Below are positions 60,859-64,000 of a stretch of DNA of 64,000 bases, in pieces. Where the stretch lies: assembly GCA_002842215.1 (NCBI GenBank), contig PHCC01000009.1, forward strand, positions 1 through 64,000. The letters run 5' to 3'. The position numbers and the translations under genes are program-made. Every line of letters begins with the position of its first letter. Position 1 is the first letter of the stretch. This stretch comes from Betaproteobacteria bacterium HGW-Betaproteobacteria-9 (GTDB lineage Bacteria > Pseudomonadota > Gammaproteobacteria > Burkholderiales > Burkholderiaceae_C). The notes beneath the pieces are model-generated. The model did no database searches. It was not told the origin of the DNA and worked only from the letters and a program-made list of their open reading frames with translations.

Positions 60859-63317
60859 GTGCGAGCTCACCGGGTAACTGGTGGGTGAGAAGCCGCGGAT
60901 AAACGTCCCGTGCGCAAGCACACAGGCCACGTGCGAACGTGTCCGATTCCCCAAGCAAGACCGGGAAGAGACGATGAGGAAAAGGGTACGGGAAACGTAA
61001 TGTGAACTCACGTTCGAACCGCCGTAATCATGAAGCAGCTAACGCTTGTGTCCAGCCATCCTTCGGGACAGCTGGGAGCTGCGGCCAAAAGGCATGGTGC
61101 TCGGGAGCTTCAGGTCATTTACTGAAGCTCGTTCCCCGATGAGCACTCGACGGATAGTGAGTCCCTAACCCCATCTGTCGGTCTGCCGACCGACGGGGCA
61201 CCTTGGGAAACGAGGTAAACCCAATGCGCCGCCATGATCGAAAGAGCCTGGCAACCCAAGCGTGAGCGAGGGCCATGGTGCAGTGGGCAGAGGAAGTTGC
61301 AAAAAGCGAACGGCCGTCTGTAATGGATGGCATAGGGGCCATGCCCCGAGGTGAAAGCCTGCTGACTTGCAACAGGTGCGACGGCGCGAGCCGTGAGCGT
61401 CTTTTAAACCGACCCCGAAGGGCATTCGTGCCCTCGGGGACGGGTGCCTTCAACGGGTCTCAACCGAACCGGAGAAGGTATGGAAAACGTCAAGGAACTC
61501 TTTGATGCTGCGCTCCGTGACGAATACAGCGAGTGGCATTCCATTGACTGGAAGGCTGTTCAAGCATTCGCAGGAAAAGCGCAAGCGAGAATCGCGCAGG
61601 CGGAACTGGAAAAGGATTTTCGAAGGGTCAAACGACTCCAAAGAAATCTCATCCGATCCTGGCAGGCCAAGGCATTGGCCGTCAGGAAAGTGACTGAAAA
61701 CCAAGGGAAGCGGACGAGTGGCGTCGACCGCGAACTCTGGGATACGCCGAGTAAGAAATGGGAAGCAGTGAGTCGATTGACCCTGCAGGGTTACCGGGCC
61801 AAGCCGTTGCGGCGCGTCTGGATACCCAAAAGCGATGGAAGGAAGCGCCCACTGGGGATACCGACCATGCAGGACCGCGCGATGCAAGCCTTGTTCTTGC
61901 TCGCGATGGAACCGGCATCCGAGTGCCACGCCGACCCAAACTCGTATGGGTTCAGGAAAGGCAGAAGCACACACGATGCGCGCTCGCAGTTGTTTGTGTC
62001 CTTGTCCAAACAGGTTTCGGCCCAATGGGTACTGGATGCGGACATCGTGGGGTTCTTCGACAACATCAACCACGACTGGTTGCTCGCCAATGTTCGAATG
62101 AACAAACGGGTGCTGGGGCAGTGGCTGCGATGCGGAGTGGTGGACAAGAACCAGTTTCAGCGGACCGAGGAAGGCACCCCGCAGGGGGGCATCATCTCGC
62201 CGCTGCTGGCCAATCTTGCGCTGGACGGACTCGAAACCGACCTCAAACGGTTCCTCACGGATCGAATGGGTGTTGCAGGGGTCAAGAAGGCCAAGGTCAA
62301 CCTGGTGCGGTATGCGGACGACTTTGTGGTGACCGGCGACTCGAAAGAGCGGCTGGAAACCGTGGTCAAGCCATGGGTGGAAGCGTTCCTGCGCGAGCGG
62401 GGGTTGCAACTGCACGCGGGCAAGACGCGCATCGTGCATATCGACGAAGGGTTTGACTTTCTGGGGTGGAATTTCCGGAAATACTCGGAAAAACTGCTCA
62501 TCAAGCCAAGTCGGAAAAACGTGCAAGCGTTCTACGGCAAGGTCAGCGAAGTCATCGCGAGCCATCTCTCCCGCCCAAAAGTAGACCTGATCCAGAAATT
62601 GAACCCGATCCTCAAAGGTTGGGCGATGTACCACCACGGCGTGGTGGCCAAGGCAACGTTCACCAAGCTTGATCACCAGATCTTCTGGAGATTGTGGCGC
62701 TGGGGAATGCGACGTCATCCCCGGTGGAGCAGAGGCAAAGTGTTTCTGCACTACTGGAGCCATCCCGACACCCGTTGGGAGTTTGACGCCAAGGCCATCA
62801 ACCGATGGGAAGAAGAGGTGCAGCTGCGGCTGTACCAACTGGCGGACACGTCCATCGTGCGCCACGTAAAGATCAAGGGGGACTACAACCCCTTCGATCC
62901 AGCATGGGAGCCCTACTGGGAAGGCCTGAGGGTGCAACGGATGAAGCAAAGCATCTGGAGCGCTCAACGGCTGGAACTGTGGCTCTCGCAATCAGGAAAG
63001 TGCGTGTTGTGTGGCACCGATCTGGAGTACGAGGACGGCAGGCATGAGGATCACCACATCGAAGAAGTTCGATATGGGGGTTCAAACAGTCTGAATAACC
63101 GAGTGCTTTTGCATTCATGGTGTCACAGGCGTATCCACGCCCTTGGCTTGGAGGTCACCAAGCCGGTCCCAGCACGGGGACTTTAATCCGGTGCTATAGA
63201 GTAGGGGTATGCAACCCGATAACTCTAGAAACCCGGTGGTCGTGCGTGAGCCGTATGCGTCGAAAGGCGCACGTACGGTTCTTAGGGGGGGCTCTGGTGG
63301 AAACACCAGGGCCCTAC
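60859..63317 (+). mobile_element. Group II intron with encoded RT-maturase-HNH protein
   Basis: A complete-looking group IIB-type retroelement of about 2.46 kb. The 3' catalytic domain V is at 63248-63281, a 34-base hairpin with GAGCC...GGTTC ends and CGAAAG loop. Domain VI follows (stem CTCTGGTG/CACCAGGG, 63292-63312), and the intron ends near C-T-A-C at 63317. The GTGCG 5' consensus is found at 60859, in a GTAACTGG...GGGTGAGAAGCC setting typical of domain I. A second GTGCG at 60911 is an alternative end. The exact ends are not certain to a few bases. The intron-encoded protein lies in domain IV. Confidence 0.85.
61480..63186 (+). CDS. ltrA: Group II intron reverse transcriptase/maturase with HNH endonuclease
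   Basis: 568 residues. Reverse-transcriptase blocks include L-G-I-P-T-M-Q-D-R-A-M-Q-A-L (RT-2), Y-G-F-R-K-G-R-S (RT-2a/3), D-A-D-I-V-G-F-F-D-N-I (RT-3), G-T-P-Q-G-G-I-I-S-P-L (RT-4) and the catalytic Y278-A-D-D281. A maturase X domain follows (about 340-420, with G-W-A-M-Y-H-H). The C-terminal HNH nuclease is C508-V-L-C...H-H-I-x-E-V-R-Y-G-G-S-N...N-R-V-L-L-H-x-W-C-H. GGAGAAGGT precedes ATG 61480. No disabling change is seen, so the intron may still be mobile. Confidence 0.95.
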   Translation: MENVKELFDAALRDEYSEWHSIDWKAVQAFAGKAQARIAQAELEKDFRRVKRLQRNLIRSWQAKALAVRKVTENQGKRTSGVDRELWDTPSKKWEAVSRLTLQGYRAKPLRRVWIPKSDGRKRPLGIPTMQDRAMQALFLLAMEPASECHADPNSYGFRKGRSTHDARSQLFVSLSKQVSAQWVLDADIVGFFDNINHDWLLANVRMNKRVLGQWLRCGVVDKNQFQRTEEGTPQGGIISPLLANLALDGLETDLKRFLTDRMGVAGVKKAKVNLVRYADDFVVTGDSKERLETVVKPWVEAFLRERGLQLHAGKTRIVHIDEGFDFLGWNFRKYSEKLLIKPSRKNVQAFYGKVSEVIASHLSRPKVDLIQKLNPILKGWAMYHHGVVAKATFTKLDHQIFWRLWRWGMRRHPRWSRGKVFLHYWSHPDTRWEFDAKAINRWEEEVQLRLYQLADTSIVRHVKIKGDYNPFDPAWEPYWEGLRVQRMKQSIWSAQRLELWLSQSGKCVLCGTDLEYEDGRHEDHHIEEVRYGGSNSLNNRVLLHSWCHRRIHALGLEVTKPVPARGL

Positions 63318-63319
63318 CC

Positions 63320-64000
63320 TCCAATACCCTGCACAGCCCCGTCGCCACCCCGGCCAACGGGCGCCTGAAACCCCTCGTCTGGTGGCTTCGCGGCCTGTTG
63401 GGCGCATCGCTGCTGGCGGGTGCCTTTGCCTCTCAGGCCCAAGGCACACCGGTCCCCGTGGATACCGCTCCTGCGGCCGCCGAAACACCCGAGGTGCGCA
63501 ATTCCGACCTGGATGCCCCGTTGTTTTACCAGCTGTTGCTGGGTGAACTCAACGTCGGTTCGGGCGACCCCGGCACCGGCTATTCGTACTTCCTCGACGC
63601 GGCGCGCAAACAGCACGACGCCCAGCTGTACCGGCGGGCGGTGGACATCGCCCTGCAGGCCCGCTCGGGCGAAGCAGCCCTGACCGCGGCCCAGGCCTGG
63701 TCCAAAGACCTGCCCGACTCGCTGGACGCCGAACGCTTCGTGCTGCAAATCCTGCTGGCGCTCAACCGGCCCGGCGAAACCGGCCCGGTCCTGCGCTCCC
63801 TGCTCGCCCGCTCGCCAGTCGCCGAACGCAACGACACCATCAATGCGATTCCGCAAACCTATGCCCGCGTCGCCGACAAAGCCCTTGCGCTGAAAGTGGT
63901 TCGTGAAGCGCTGACCCCCTCGCTCAAAGTTTCCGAAAACGCGGCGGCTGCCTGGACCACACTGGGTCGCATGGAACTGGCGCAGGACCAGCTCGCCCCG
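63320..64000 (+). CDS. Exported TPR-type tetratrico/helical-repeat protein, partial, start displaced by intron
   Basis: The open frame runs from the intron's end to the window edge (227 codons). A signal peptide-like stretch L-K-P-L-V-W-W-L-R-G-L-L-G-A-S-L-L-A-G-A-F-A-S-Q-A-Q-G is followed by a Pro/Ala linker and D-A-P-L-F-Y-Q-L-L-L-G-E-L. Alpha-helical repeats follow (G-Y-S-Y-F-L-D-A-A-R-K, A-V-D-I-A-L-Q-A-R-S, A-W-T-T-L-G-R-M-E-L-A), typical of the exported TPR protein next to mutM in this group. No ATG or GTG lies between the intron end and the signal peptide, so the original start probably lies upstream of the intron. Confidence 0.75.

Noticed and set aside
60711..60902. Plus-strand 63-residue frame before the intron
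   Set aside because: It starts inside the terminator and has no family resemblance. It was considered as the lost start of the TPR gene, but the junction frame is uncertain.
1..64000. CRISPR array, prophage or conjugative element
   Set aside because: No regularly spaced repeats, phage structural genes or mobilisation genes were recognised. The only mobile DNA is the group II intron and the two IS fragments.

Overview
This window looks like a chromosome segment of a high-GC betaproteobacterium, order Burkholderiales and most likely family Comamonadaceae. The basis is the core block hrcA, porin, nadK, recN, rapZ, mutY, dynamin-like GTPase and mutM at 50.6-60.4 kb, plus Omp32-type porins and the style of the catabolic genes. 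The family assignment is inference from gene order and protein style, with no database search behind it.

Two very different parts meet near 50 kb. Positions 1-49.2 kb form a catabolic island in blocks of alternating strand. (a) About 21.5 kb on the minus strand reads like one long operon. It runs from a fused DppDF ATPase at 21523, through two permeases and four tandem oligopeptide-type substrate-binding proteins (SBPs), then MmgE/PrpD, a thiamine-diphosphate enzyme, an HMG-CoA-lyase-like enzyme, acyl-CoA dehydrogenase, two hotdog hydratase subunits, a double CaiB-type CoA transferase, a phthalate-type Rieske oxygenase and a stand-alone ferredoxin, to an amidohydrolase cut by the window start. 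(b) A plus-strand etfB-etfA pair and a LysR gene at 21.8-24.7 kb. (c) A minus-strand cluster at 24.7-29.2 kb with two fumarate-reductase-type flavoproteins, an SDR and a hydantoin-racemase-like protein. (d) A porin. (e) A plus-strand cluster at 30.8-38.4 kb, behind a near-consensus promoter, with oxygenase reductase, RidA, three tandem RraA-type aldolases, ALDH, a second stand-alone ferredoxin, a CitE-like lyase and a frameshifted CaiB. (f) A minus-strand cluster at 38.5-47.3 kb with two more SBPs, a remnant of another, ALDH, GMC oxidoreductase, metallo-beta-lactamase-fold lactonase and an MFS transporter. (g) LysR and TetR regulators.

Read together, the island suggests uptake of a small organic (probably oxygenated) substrate by one ABC transporter fed by six SBP paralogues. 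The substrate would then be oxygenated or oxidised (Rieske, GMC, ALDH), activated with CoA, dehydrogenated (acyl-CoA dehydrogenase plus ETF), hydrated and cleaved (HMGL-like, CitE-like, RraA aldolases, ThDP lyase). No ring-cleavage dioxygenase is present, so the substrate cannot be named from this window.

At 49.4-50.5 kb lie a hemerythrin, degraded IS3 and IS110 transposase fragments and a CAT-anticodon tRNA; this marks the island/core junction. The core block follows. At 60.9-63.3 kb a complete group II intron with an RT-maturase-HNH protein sits immediately before, or inside the first codons of, a TPR-type exported protein gene that runs off the window end.
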